Assembly: GCF_021018805.1 (NCBI RefSeq)
Contig: NC_086259.1
Location: 16,263,501 to 16,327,500, forward strand
DNA length: 64,000 bases
From: Prinia subflava
Lineage: Eukaryota > Chordata > Aves > Passeriformes > Cisticolidae
Direction: 5' to 3'
Of the stretch, positions 1 to 12,160 are shown in pieces. The position numbers and the translations under genes are program-made. The notes under the pieces were generated by a model. It had not been told where the DNA came from. It saw only the letters and a program-made list of their open reading frames with translations, and did not search any database. Each line of letters starts with the position of its first letter. Position 1 is the stretch's first letter.

Positions 1-2100
1 CACTCAGTGACAAGTCTCCTGAGTGAGATTAGCCCACATTTAATGGGCCAGCATTAAGTTTTGTGCTCTGGTGTTCAACAGGAGCAGTGTAAAACTGTGA
101 GCTTTGCAGAGGGCTGATTCCATGGCAAAACTGATGCAAATTGCAGGGAAATGTTGTTATTACACTACACACAATTACACTATCACCCAGAGACTCCAAT
201 TAACAGCATGGTCTCATTGTACAGTCGTGGCTTCAAAGGGAGTTTGATTTAAATAGACAAGGCAGGTAACTGAAGCCTTAGGATATACACTGTACAACTG
301 AGAAATGAGGCAAAAGTAATTAAGTGACTTGACCAGGATCATACAGGAAATCTTTGGCTGAGCCAGCCCCTGATTCCCATTATGCTCAGCCCTTGCCTGC
401 AGCCATAATTACAGCAGCATTCTTCTGCTCTGACCTCAGCCGAGCTGCAAATGCACACACACGTCAAAGGCATGGCCCCGTCCCTTCATCCCTGCTCCAC
501 GGCGCTGGGAAGAGAGGCAAAGTCCCAAGAAAAGAGAAAAATGCCTTTCAAGTGCATTTCCACACCTGCTGGTGTGGAACCCACCCCACCACAGGCACAG
601 CATCCCCCTGTAACCTCACACAGCTCTGGGTCCCTCACCCAGCCTGGCTGAGATTTCAGCAGCCACCAGCTAATCCAGCAGTTTTAGTGTGTTAAAAACA
701 CTGTTTCATATGTTATAGATCCAAGAAGACCTTTTTTCTTTTTTGCATTTCTTTACTGATTACATTTTCACAGGAAGTCCACTGAAAATTATTAGTGGTG
801 GTTTAGGCAAATGCAGCCTTGAAAACATTACTTGACACTCGAAGCTGCCAACATTGTAAATTATCAGGATCTGCTGTAATTTCAAGGTAAAAAAAGAAAA
901 GGAATAAAATGGGGGATTTCAATAACTTTTCTTTCTTTCTTCCTTTTAAAATTACATTAGGATATACCTAATATATTTCTTGCCCCAGTTTCAACTTCTG
1001 CTGTTGTCTGTAAGGATGCCAAAAAAGCTTAATTGAAGGATATAAATACTTTTCTCCCTTTTCTCTCTTCCTTTCTGTAATTACTACCACAGGAAAAGCT
1101 CTCCAATACAGTCTATTGTTCAAATTAATATGAAATAGTCCACTCTAAAATCTGGGAATAGCAGACCATCAGCTACTAGAAACTGGCACTTACTGCAGCT
1201 GAACTCTTCCCCAAAACCTCTGAAGATACAACAAAACCAGACCTGCCAGCAGAAGGTCACTTGTCATGTGGAGAGTTTGTCTGTACAAACAGCACAGTCT
1301 GCTCCTAGGAGCTCTTTCCTTTTCCTTACTGATTTTTGTAACAGCAGATAGGATACAAGTCCCCAGATCAGCAGGTTGACAGAGATCCACCAACAGATAA
1401 GTGGTTTTAGCTTATCTCCTGTTAATCCAGCATTACTTAACTCACAAATTAATTCTGATATAGCTGGTTGAAACAGAAGCACATTGTCTTGTGTGGGGAT
1501 CTCTGTACTTTTTTATTTAATGCAGTATTTCCTCTTTTGGGGAAAATTCACTGAAAAATGAAGTCCTGTTACCTTGCAGGACAGTTTTACAGCCCAGGTA
1601 GTGAGGAAAAGAGCTTTGAACGTGTGAACCAACTGCAAAAAAGCAGTGCTGGGTTATGATGATCATCAAAATACCTCTTTCTCCACATCCCCACTGACAG
1701 AAAATTATGTTTAAAACTGTAGATGACAACATCTCCTCCAGATGAAGGAGAATACACACACAAATTTATCAGTTTGGTGAGGAGTAAGGAAACAAAAAAG
1801 TTTTTGCCAAAGCTTTTCCCATTGAGCTACAACTTCCTGTATATCCCTGCTCTCTGGGCGGTGCAAACTTCAGCACCTCACCCATAAATCCCCTATGATT
1901 CCAGGTGTGGAAATTCTGTGCACACACTGTCCTGCATGTGCCTTCCTCCAGGCCCGGGGGCACAGACGCAGTTACCTGTAACCACGGAAAAATATATATA
2001 CAGCTCAAAAATGTACATATCAAGGACTTACACTAAGACAAGGCACCTAGGAGAAGCATTACATATTTAAGCAAGTTATTCATTATGAATGAAAGGCAAA
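1..2100. other. Non-coding stretch, left edge
   Basis: I see no gene here. Open frames are short (up to 113 codons), their translations match no family I recognise, and they overlap in several frames as expected by chance. The stretch holds one old MIR-like remnant (295-395) and a pyrimidine-only TTTC-rich tract at about 926-947. The rest is unique-looking AT-rich sequence, either intergenic or intronic. Confidence 0.7.
295..395 (+). repeat. Old MIR-like SINE remnant
   Basis: The text runs from an ACTGAGAAATGAGGCA segment through TTAAGTGACTTGACCAGG, then ATCATACAGG, and on to a CCTGATTCCC segment. This follows the order of the MIR/CORE-SINE second half: 'aaactgaggca', then 'ttaagtgacttgcccaaggtcacacag', then 'cctgactccc'. 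It is heavily diverged, as expected of an element that amplified before birds split from other amniotes. The boundaries are approximate. An unrelated CORE-SINE family is possible. Confidence 0.6.
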
Positions 2101-2480
2101 GACTGCAGATTAATTATCCCACTCGCTCCTCCACCACTGCTTAGCGAGATGTGACTCTCCAGAAAGGCGACACTGCAGCATAATTGTCTTAAAAGCTCTC
2201 TGTAGCTTAGTGAGGTTTAGCCTGTTAGTGTGATAAATCTGCATCAGGCAGAAGCGCAGAGGGCACCAGCAGAGCTCAGGTGGTGTGTGCTGCCTCACCA
2301 CCACCTTTTCTGAGGTGCTGTCACCGTGGCACAGCACTAACACACAGAGATCCGGCGGTGATATTAATTTTGCATGGTGAAGACCCAGCCTGTATGACTG
2401 ATTATGTTGCTGGTTTAACCTTAGCATTCAGACTTAGCATATTTCAGGGCTGTCCTTTACTCGAGCTTCTGAAAGCAGGA
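2101..2480. promoter_or_regulatory. Candidate conserved non-coding block (CpG-retaining)
   Basis: This block retains more CpGs than its flanks and mixes GC-rich and AT-rich segments (TTAATTAT near 2110; GATATTAATTTTGCAT near 2359). Slow CpG loss can mean constraint. Frames of 105 codons (minus) and 69 codons (plus) overlap here, but neither resembles a known protein. The regulatory label is inference; it could equally be ordinary unique DNA. Confidence 0.2.
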
Positions 2481-3847
2481 ACTGTATAAAAATGTTCCCA
2501 TTTTCTTAGCAGGCAGGTTTTCTGAGATTTATAGTGACATTCCAGTTTGTTTATCGATCTGTTCACAACGAAACGGAAATGAACACATCTCTTCCCCACA
2601 CCCGTGCCCAGTGCCAACACTCTGACATGCCATCAGCTGAGCTGAAAGCATCAATTCCTTCAGAACTAAAACCAAGATTGGCTCCAAACCTTTTAGATTA
2701 ACATTACTTGCAAAAAAAACCACTACTGATCTTTCTTTTGAGGCAGATATTTACTACTTTTGGATTCTACTGAGTGTCAGAGGAGAGGCTATCATTTTCT
2801 CCCTGAAAACCCAGCCACTACTGCTGGCCTGCTGGGTTTTGCTTGAGAAAAGAGCGTGCCTTTTATTTTGTTTTAGTACACTGCTGCCATTATGAGCGTT
2901 TCATAATTGCCACGAACTCCCAGAAATCACTTGTTTCTACAATTAGTGACTGATTACACACAGCACTAGACATTGCAGGCAACAGTTCATTAACTCCTGG
3001 TAGCAGACAGCATGAAAGGACTCAGGTTTAATTCAATCAGCTTTGTCCAGAGAACTGCACACACAGCATGGTGGGGAGTGGGGGGTGTTTGTATGTGTGT
3101 GTGCAGAAATATTCCTGAACTTCAAGAAAGCTCCCAATCCTGACCTGAATTAAATGCTTCTAGATTTATAGGTGGACTAACGAAACATTCACATCTAGAT
3201 GGCATGAAACACTTCAGATGAATTCTCTAATATCAGAGAGATTCTCCAGCTTTGGCTGATCTGTGGGTTTCCCTGTAGACCAACTGTGCCACTGTTTCAC
3301 ATTCACCTGTAAAAAGACAACTGAGGACTAAGGGTCAAATGCTTTCCTACACGGAATTGTTTCACAGCCTTTCTTTTTGAAGAGCATCTATAAATCCGCC
3401 ATCATTAACCCAGGTATTTGTCTCCTTTAGATCATGATCTGGATCCATCACATGATGGGCACGTGATTCGTGGCACAAAACCTCTGCCACCAGCTTGGGA
3501 AGCAGAGGGAATCTCTGCATCCACACAGCCTTTCAGGCATCGACCCGGGTGTTAGCAGGGCCAAAAAGATAGCGACAGCCGCCGGTGAAAAAAGGCAATC
3601 AAACAACATCCATTGACAGAACTCACCAGTCCCCGTGGGCTGCCTGCAACTTCTCAGTTTCAATGTCCAAATATAGTAGGGTAATCACTGGGCTGATGTA
3701 TCCGCTGTCCAGTCTCCACTTATCAGCACTTTCCTTTTTTTTCCCCTTTTCTTTTTTACCATGGAGATTAAAGGACTAATTCCAGAGAGGAGTTCAGCGG
3801 TAGGAATGAAAGCAGGAGTAATAATACAAACAATAGTCAGGAAGAAA

Positions 3848-3863
3848 TTTTTTTTTTTTTTTT
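3848..3863. repeat. T16 homopolymer
   Basis: An uninterrupted run of 16 T, followed by AAACAG. It may be a simple tract or the worn A-tail of a minus-strand retroposon. No recognisable element body lies beside it. Confidence 0.85.
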
Positions 3864-5869
3864 AAACAGAAAAGAAATGCCTTGTTTAAGCATCCTGAAG
3901 TTAGATGAAAAATTCCCATTGACCTCTCAGGGGGTTAAAATCAGGTTCTTAAAGACATTACTCAATGCCCCAGGAAATGCTTCAATTCATTTATGATAAA
4001 ATCTCTTCCAAAAGAGAGCTTTAGCAGTAAAAAAGCTTATGTGTCGTCTAGGTGGAACTCTTTTATTCTGGCTGAAAATCAAATGTCATCTTCAAAAGTC
4101 CTAAGGAGCCTCTCTCAGGCTGCATTGAGTTACTACAGATGACTCTTTATCCAGAATAAAATCACAGTAACAAGCTTGTTCACCATAAAAGTCTATACAG
4201 TCTTCCAAGAGCAAGACTTGGTGTTGATCAGTCTTTAGGACCTTAACATTGTGCCCTGTCCAAAATTCAGCCATTCCACAGCCCAAGGGTCCTTAGACCT
4301 ACTCATAAGGAAAAAATCAACCCCTTAAGCACATGGTGTGGATGAAAAGTGTGATGCCAAATGTCCTTCCTGCAAGGATCTGGGTTATGGATGCACAGAC
4401 CTGAAAGTTTGTCCGGGCTGTTATTGTTCTCTTGGGTGAGCAGCCAGTCCCATTTCATGCCTCACATACCATGGGGCCAGAGCTCCAACTAAATGCTCTA
4501 ATAAACAGATTTGTCTCCTTTTCAGTGAAAGACCTCAAATGAAAGAATCCCAAAACATCAAGTAGAGACAAAGGCAGCACCAATAAGGCTGTCCCTTTTG
4601 TCTGTGGTACTTCTTCAGTGTGCATGGGAGACAGGTTCTTAGACTACTTTAAACCAATGCTGTGGTGTACACAAAATTAGGAGTCTCATTGTCTCTAAAG
4701 TGACTGTTGAGAAACTAAAGGAGATGTCATGGAGTTCAATTCCTGAGCAAAATCCTTGTGCCCAAAATAACTTCTCAGAAAAGAGCTAATGTGATACAGA
4801 ATAAGAAGGAAAGGCACTTGTTTCAAATGTAGGGAAAGTAAATCAGTTCAGGAACATTAGTTGGAAACTCCAATCAAAAAAAGTGCATTTTTTAAGAATT
4901 TGGCCTAGGACTTTAATTCTGTGTCTCTGTAGTACTATCTCTTTTTCTTTTATTTTTGAAAGCTATTCCTCCATGAGTAATAGGCATCCAAAAGAGAGAT
5001 AAAAGTACATTTCAGATTGAGAAATTGTATTAATACTTACCGTATGGAAGCTGTAGAAACAGAGACATATTTTCCAGGCTTTTCACTAATTACAACCTCT
5101 TACATAACCACGATTGCCTGCTAGGCCTGGACATATGTTATTATAAAGCTTTCCCCAACTCATCCTAGGCTATAAACCATAGTTAGCAAATAAAACTCTC
5201 ACTGCAGTTTCATATTGCCTCCCTTGTAAGCAGAGGGTAGACGACCTCATTAAGAATGCACATGACCTCTGGCTGATGTGCTGGAGCTGCCACAGGCTGC
5301 AGAGGAAGGAGCAGACACGGTTGGATTTCTGCTTCCGTCCCAATCTTTAAACGTTGGCTACTGCTGCTTTAAATATTTATAGCAGATGCAGGAAGTGTGG
5401 CTTGAATATAATGGAAGGAGAGAGATGGTGAGAAACTCGTTCTCTCCAACTTTTGTTTCACTTTAATCCCTGGTTGCTAGAAGTCAGGAATTTTGATACG
5501 ATATGTTAGTGCTAACAGTGGCGGCTGTAGATTTAGCAGGCTCTGGGCCCCTTAGCATAGGGTTAAATGTCAAAAGCAGAGGAAGGAGCTGTCTGCAGTG
5601 AATATGAATTAAGTTTTCCCTTTCTCAGCAAACCAGAAAAAAAAAATGCCACCAAAAAATAAAAAAGCAGAAACTTCTGTGGCACTGCATTGTAATACCT
5701 AATGTCTACTTCAAGACATCATAGGGACAGTCAGCACTGCTGAACTGCTGCACTACCTGTGAAGGAAACCCCTGGTGCCATGGGGCTGCCTTTGGTTCAA
5801 GGTGTTCACTCTAAACCTCATCTTGCCTTTCTAAGAGTCCATCATTTATCCCTCTCCCATTCTGGCCTT

Positions 5870-6045
5870 GCCACACGACATAAATAAAACATTATTAATT
5901 GTATTAATCAATAATGACGTATCCTGTTCTTATAATCAATCCCATTCATTACAGCAGAATCTCACACAATTATGAACATATGTTAGCAAGTCAAGCTGGT
6001 AGTTTAGAGCCAATAACAGTTATTAGTCAATAATGATACTTCCCC
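5870..6045. promoter_or_regulatory. Candidate enhancer: AT-rich block with repeated homeodomain-type motif
   Basis: The block is dense in ATTA/TAAT cores (ATTATTAATTGTATTAATCA at 5891-5910). The 10-mer TCAATAATGA occurs twice on the same strand, at 5908-5917 and 6027-6036, 119 bp apart. A CRE-like TGACGTA sits at 5915-5921, overlapping the first copy. Clustered TAAT cores are typical of enhancers bound by homeodomain proteins. Nothing here proves function, and AT-rich DNA gives many such matches by chance. Confidence 0.3.
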
Positions 6046-6194
6046 TTCTTACACAGGGAGCGTCTTTCTGCAGTGAGCTCAAGGTTCCATTGGAAGAGGC
6101 CCCAGCTGTTCTCAGAGATGGGAGTGCAATGAGAAAGGTCCCTGTGGCAGTGTAACACTGCTCAGAGGGGCAGATGTCACTGCCTGCACTGTCC

Positions 6195-6285
6195 GGCATG
6201 GGAAACTGAGGCAGGAGAAGTCACCTGACAGAAACATGCTGACAGGAGGGCTGAGAATAAAAACCAGATCTTTCTGTCCTAGCAA
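6195..6285 (+). repeat. Old MIR-like SINE remnant
   Basis: GGCATGGGAAACTGAGGCAG, then AGTCACCTGACAGAAAC, then GGGCTGAGAATAAAAACCAG and TCTTTCTGTCCTAG follow the order of the MIR-type 3' half ('gggaaactgaggca', 'gtcacacag', 'gagctgggaatagaacccag', 'tcctgactcc'). The copy is truncated and diverged. The exact family (MIR, MIR3 or an avian MIR-like SINE) cannot be set without a library search. Confidence 0.6.
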
Positions 6286-6369
6286 TAGGACAAATTCTTA
6301 TCCAAAAAGGTTTTTCTAAGAGCTAACATTCCCTGACGAGGCTTGACTCCAACAAGGCTGTGTTACATT

Positions 6370-6390
6370 ATGATGATGATGATGATGATG
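6370..6390 (+). repeat. (ATG)7 trinucleotide microsatellite
   Basis: Seven perfect ATG units, continuing into GAGCTGAGGG. No coding frame is associated with it, so it is a plain short tandem repeat. Confidence 0.95.
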
Positions 6391-7457
6391 GAGCTGAGGG
6401 AATAGTAAAAAAGGGGATTTTGCTGACTTTTAAAAAAGAAGGGAAGATGTCTTTACCCTAATTTGTCAGTGGATTTGACAGACTCGAGAACAAGTGGGTA
6501 TCATTGACACATCCTGAGACAAGAACTCACAGTGCCAAGTTTATTTATTCCTGACTTTCTGGATCCAGGAGAAAGGGAGCTTTGTCAGACTGAAACCCTG
6601 AGAGGTGCCCATCCTGGCAGGCCAGGAGGACCTCGGGGAGAACACTCCCTCTCCGTGGGCGTTGGGGAAGGTCCCATGACAGCCTCTGCTGCTGAATTCT
6701 TCCAGATGTTGAGGATGGAGCTCAGACTTGATTCCACAGCTCACTCTGCCTTCTGTTTTACAAGAATACAAGGGGACTCACAGGAAAATCTTCAATTAAA
6801 ATACCAAACTGTGTTTTTGGTGATGACAGAGTAAAAGGAGGGTATTGGGCAGAAAATATTCAAAATTTACCTGTCTGGTTTTCCGTTTGATTTCTTTTTC
6901 TAGGCCAAAAAAAGAATTTTCTCACAAAACTTTGGAAAATTGCAGGATCAAAAGGAACCTTTCTAGTCAAGCCATCCTGCAAGCAGTGGAATTTACAGTG
7001 ATTACCTTCTACCCTCCCCTGGGTCTCAAATGTGAGCTCCTGAAGGGATTCTCCTGTGTCTGGTGAGAGCTGAATGTACCCACACATCATTTTCCACAGA
7101 AGTTGAAAGCACTGAACCTTGAAACCCCTGTTATCTGTCACATTTTATGAAATAGGCCCCAACACAGAAGTCACTGGGGAAGGGATGCAACAGACATATG
7201 CAGACTAAAAGGAGTGATAAACAAGCCTTTAGGAAAACAAGATAAAAAGGAAACCAGAAAAATTATAAAAGTGTATAGCTGATAAAAGAAAAACTCTGCA
7301 TTCTGAAGATTCAAAGTTCCACGGCAGTGCCTAGAATTATTAGACTGAAAAATTCCAGTCTTATTTTATAGCAGCAAGTTTTGTAAGTTTGAATAAAGGA
7401 CAATTATCTGAAACCCTAGTTTTGCTCAGACCCTCTCCAGTTGGTGATTTTTGTGTC

Positions 7458-7475
7458 AAAAAAAAAAAAAAAAAA
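7458..7475. repeat. A18 homopolymer
   Basis: Eighteen consecutive A after TTGTGTC. There is no polyadenylation context or processed gene body next to it. Confidence 0.9.
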
Positions 7476-7500
7476 GCTGTGCAGTTTGCAATGACAAGAA

Positions 7501-10500
7501 AATAAGCACATGAGGTTATAATTTCCTTTTGTTCTGCATGAGAAATTTCCAGACAAGATGGAGCTGCTGGTTATTTCCATACTCTAATTAAGACACATAG
7601 TAATTCTGTTTGGCCTGACATGCTCTCACAAGGAGTACAGGCATGTAGCATGTTGGAGATAGTAACTGGAACAGCTTCTCTAAAAGCCTCTAAAATTAAA
7701 CCAGAAAGAACACTTTGATCCTTTCTGACCTACCAGTGAGCTCCCACACTAGTATGAAAAGCTTGACTCTAAAAGCACCTGCAGACCTTGGGTCACCTGG
7801 AGCCCTTGGCTCCTCTCAGTCTGGCTCTGGCTACAAGACACAGAAATCACCCAACACAAGGTGAGTTCACTTGTTTTCACCTTTTGGCCATTTTGCTGCA
7901 TGCACCTGCTTGTTCTAAGCCCAGAGAAGTTGGAACTTCACACAATTGGGTCACAAAAGTGCCTGCACGAGCTTCCACCTGAACTCAAAGCAGAGCTCCA
8001 GGGGTCAGGACTAAGATTATGAGAGCTGGTAATGTGAAAGTACAGAGAACATTTCTGCAACTGCTTAATGATGTGAGTAACCTCACTAACACAAGGAAAT
8101 CCTCTGTGTAGCATAAGAAGATGCAGCTGAGTCCCTGCCTGGCATTTGCAATTCTTGGGCAGCATCTTGCATTGTTAATTTTAACTGTATTTTTGCAAAG
8201 TGATACACATTGCTGTTCCAGGCCATTTGGCAAGCCAGAATTGCATGGTAAATCCCAGCTCTTTGGGACTCCTGCTCCGAGAGGTTTCTCATGGATTTCA
8301 AGGAGAGAACAGATCACACACGAGCTGCAGTGATTGGGCCTTGAAAGAGCAAAACCAGCCAAGGTTTTGAGTTCCAGTGCAATGCCTGAAATTGCCTCTA
8401 TCTGCCCTTGTCAGGGGGCTGAGGGAGACCTGCATCCCCCCAGGCTCCTTCTGGGTTGAGCCGAGATCTGCTGGGAATGGGGACAGAGGGGACAAGGCAC
8501 TGCACAGCCCTGTGTGTGCTGCTCTAACACTCGACCCTGCCCAAAGAAGTGCTGCTGCAAAGGGATCTGTCTCCCTCCTCTTCTCACATTACACTCATCT
8601 ATATTAATTACCAAGGAGCTGCCGTGCACAGCCCCAGCTGTAGGAAGGTGCTCTGCATGCTGCAGAGTCTGAATTTCTGAAAATACTGGTGACAGATGTG
8701 CCCTGCCAAAGAGCAAGGCCTTCAGACCCTGACCAGGTACCAAAACAAAAACCCTGAGCTGAGTTACAAGCAGAACCACAGAGGAAAACAGCAGTAATAG
8801 AGTTAAGCTGGAGATTCTTAAATTTCCATTTCTATTTTCTCTAGGGTTCAGATAAAGGAGGGCAGTAAGGCAGTGCTGCCTGAGTTTTCTGCAGTTCAAA
8901 ACCTGTGAGCAGGTGAGCACTTACATTTTCTTCCAGGTGATAATGTGTCCAAATATTTACATGGTCAACAAAAATTTCTACATTTTAGGACCTGGCCCAA
9001 ATTCTCATCCTTACATCAGTCAGCATAATTAATACAGCTCGTGTTCTTGTCTGTACAGCAGAGTTTTCTTTAATTCTCTGTGTATAACCCCAGCACAAGA
9101 GATGCAAGGCCCTTTGCAGAACCTTTGCCAACAGGGAACAGTTTTGTTTATCTCCTCACCTCAGTGATTGTCCCACATTTTTTATTCTCTCCCTAAATTT
9201 CCCTCTGCACTAGTTTATGCTTTAACCTTTGACACTGCATTAGTTCTTGGCAGATTCACTTTTCAGAATGAAACAAACAAAGAGAAAATAATTTACTTGG
9301 GGACAACGGAAAATAGTTAGCTCTCTTATAAAAGTTCTGTCTTCTAGCAGGAGTTTGGGACTGAGGCTTTTGTTCAGTTTGGTTTTTATACTAACCAAAG
9401 CTATCTAAGGAAGTCAGTTTTACCTTGAAAATATTAAAAAACCCCACTATATTTCTGCACAAGAACTACTTACTATTTAAATAGTGAATTTACTATTTAA
9501 AAAAACTCTCTAGGTAGTTTTTCAGCACACTATCCCTCCACTCCCATATGAAAGTAAACCATAACTTTTTCTCTCTGGAAAAAACACAGCTTTGGAATAA
9601 AATTTTATAAAGGTCTTCAGGGTGCCCCTAACCCAAGTGACTCAAGTGTTATGAGACCCTCCTCAAACAACCAGAGAAAACCACCAGGACTGGCAAGAGC
9701 AGCACTAAGAGCTGGAGAAACAAGTTTGGACAGCACTGGGCTTAAAATCCACATTGTACAAGGTACAGAAGCTATGGGAACAGCACCCTGCTGCTCTGGG
9801 AGCTGCAGCAAGAAAAGGGGCTCTGATGAGGAAGACTCTGGTTAATGATCTCATCTGAGCACACATCCAGAGGGAAATCACAGTTTTAAGGAGAGTTTGA
9901 TGGGTGTCCTTCCACAGGGCATTTCACAGGGATGAGCAGAGATGAGTCCTCCTGCCCTTCCCTGTAGGCAGGGCAGGAAAAGGCCCTGGAGATCAGGGCA
10001 CAGTGTTTGTTAACTGATAAGCTTTGCTTTGGTGGACTATAAAACAAACCTCTTGGAAAACTAAAATATAAAAACTTTAAAAATCCTAACTTCTAGCTCA
10101 CTTGGGTACACAGACTCAGAAGTGGAAAAAAAAATTAAGGAAGGTGCTTGGAAATGTGGGAATGAAGGAGAACTCTACACTTATTACCACAATCATTGAA
10201 TCTTCTGTTCTTTGAGCATTTGGGATTGGCAATATTGCTTCCCTGATGGGCAGAACTGCTCATTAATATATGTGATACATCTGCTTCTCCATGTTGTACA
10301 GAGCAAGCAAAATCAATTCTGATTGTGAGTTTGAGCTTGGAGTGTAATAGAGACTCTGAGCTCAGTAGACTGAGCCCAATTTCCCCATTTCATAAAAAAC
10401 ATATGCTGTGAGATGATTAAGATGCAATCCCCTCTTTCATTCCTATCTGCTGAAGTTTCACATGGAAACAGGGAATTTTTCAACTCAAAATTCCACACCT

Positions 10501-12160
10501 GATATCCTGGCTTTGCTCTGCCACTGCCACTTACAAATGACCCTTGATGCTGGCAGTCTGCAGGTGCCTTTGCTTCACTCAGGACACTGCCCTGGTGCTG
10601 TGGTCACCCTGCAGTGACACCTCCTCCCTGGAGTGGGACACACCAGCACCTCACAGGGCAAACACTTCACAGCACGGCAGCTCTTCTCCTAGGATGTTCA
10701 TAAATTAACGTTTAAGTTATTCCAGGATCCAGCAAAGTACAAGATGACACTTGTGCAGATGCCTTGGCTGTTCAGACACCTCAAGTCTGCTGGTGTAACC
10801 ATTTCACTGAATGGCATTCACTGGGACAAAAAAAGAAAAGAACATCTTTAGTAATACTGCTGCATCAGTTATCTGGTGCTTGTAAACCTGCCTTCCCGAC
10901 CTCCTGACAACAAGGGAAATCAGACATTTTCACAGCAGTGGAAGAACTTCTACAATTCTGTTTTATGCAGAACTCCACTTCAGGCCCTAAGGACCTGCTT
11001 TTTCATTTTATTGCTGGCCTTTTCTCTTCACCCTGACCTGCCTCTGTATTCCCAAGTTGCTCAGCCTTTATCTCTATGTAAAGAGGGCAAAAGCCTGCTA
11101 TTCCACGTGCTGTTCTGACAGGGAATTCCTGTCACAGGAACACTCGAGCACTGCTGCAACCTGACAATGATATCTCTCTGAAAAGTTATTTCTGAGAACT
11201 CACTCCATATTTAAATGCATTAAGTGATGTGTTAGCTGCAGAAGAGAGGGAAAAGGAATAAAGGTCAATAATTAAGTTTTTAAGAGCCTGCAGCCAACGG
11301 GTTATCATTTGTGTGCTAGAGGCTGCAAAATCTTTTAGGAGTCAGTTGCTGTTACTCAGATAAAAATCCTGAATACATGTATGTAAAGCCATAAGATCAA
11401 ACACATTACACACTGCTCCTGGCATGTCAAAACCAAAACAATGCTCCTAGAACTTAAGGACAACACATAGACAAGGATTTGAATGAACCTCTTAATGCCT
11501 AACATTTTAAAAGCAAAAGCACTTAAAAAAGATCATCCCCGGCAGCAATTTTTACATGGAAATTTAGTTTATCAGTTTATTTACCTACACAACCACATTT
11601 CTGCTGTTTGGAATGTAGTTCTACACTACCAGTGTCAATGGATGTACAGCTGTTTAAAATTTCACATATTAAATACTCATCTGGGAAGGAAACCGAATTT
11701 AAATATTACTTTACAAAAGGATGTGGAATAACAGGAACTGGTTTTCACTTCAGCAGGGTGCTGTGTGCTGTGCTTTTTTGCCTCTGGTTCTTACTGTTGC
11801 TGCAGTGCCACAATTGCTTCCAGAGCTGTTCTACATTTGCAACACAGCCCAAACCTAAGGCAAAAGCAGCACCAACCCTTGTGCTCACTCCAGAGGGCTC
11901 TGGATCACGGAGGCTTATGCAGAATCCATCTCCTGACTATGGGATCAAGCTGGGACACAATAAATCTTCACAAGCCTGCTCTGGATTCACACCTGAGCTC
12001 CTTTAATGCTGCAGCTTCTGGTGGTGAATCCCAAACCAACCACAGCAGCACGTCAGCATCTGGTAAAAACGTCATGACTCGGTGTCATAAGTCATTCTTT
12101 TTACACAAACAGAATCCTAAATACCAACTGATTGTTAAAAGGCCACTTACCAGGGTTTAT
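7501..12160. other. Non-coding stretch, nearly featureless
   Basis: No gene is supportable. 8.38-8.90 kb is more GC-rich and carries the longest frame here (169 codons, minus strand, 8411-8920); it is low in identifiable structure and is overlapped by frames on the other strand. A 14-bp palindrome lies at 9472-9485. Open frames at 11.6-12.2 kb (two overlapping frames of 132 codons) match nothing I know. The rest looks like unique sequence. Confidence 0.65.
9472..9504. repeat. AT-rich palindrome with partial direct repeat
   Basis: ACTATTTAAATAGT at 9472-9485 is a perfect 14-bp palindrome. The string TTACTATTTAA appears at 9470-9480 and again from about 9490. Such short AT palindromes are common in AT-rich DNA, so no function is claimed. 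Confidence 0.6.

Larger units (their letters stand above)
2101..5330. other. Non-coding stretch with few landmarks
   Basis: No gene is supportable. At 2101-2480 there is a block that keeps several CpGs (CTCG, AGCG, GGCG, CCGG) in an otherwise CpG-poor window, described separately. A short TG-rich run lies at 3086-3104 and a T16 run at 3848-3863. A faint copy of the dispersed short old repeat may lie at about 3908-3952 (CCCATTGACCTC, then a TCAGG). From 3.95 to 5.33 kb I recognise nothing; a minus-strand 61-codon frame at 4101-4286 has no recognisable relatives. Confidence 0.65.
5331..7500. other. Non-coding stretch with AT-rich block, MIR remnant and simple repeats
   Basis: No gene is supportable. 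It contains the AT-rich block 5870-6045, a MIR-like remnant (6195-6285), an (ATG)7 microsatellite (6370-6390) and an A18 run (7458-7475). Opposite-strand frames of up to 100 codons overlap at 6.5-7.1 kb and show no family features. Confidence 0.65.

Noticed and set aside
8411..8920. 169-codon minus-strand open frame in a GC-richer patch
   Set aside because: Fewer random stops are expected in GC-rich sequence. The translation resembles nothing known and overlaps frames on the other strand.
9327..9335. TATAAAA-like string (one of several in the window)
   Set aside because: TATAAAA occurs by chance many times in AT-rich DNA. There is no nearby CpG-rich promoter, initiator with open frame, or transcript evidence.
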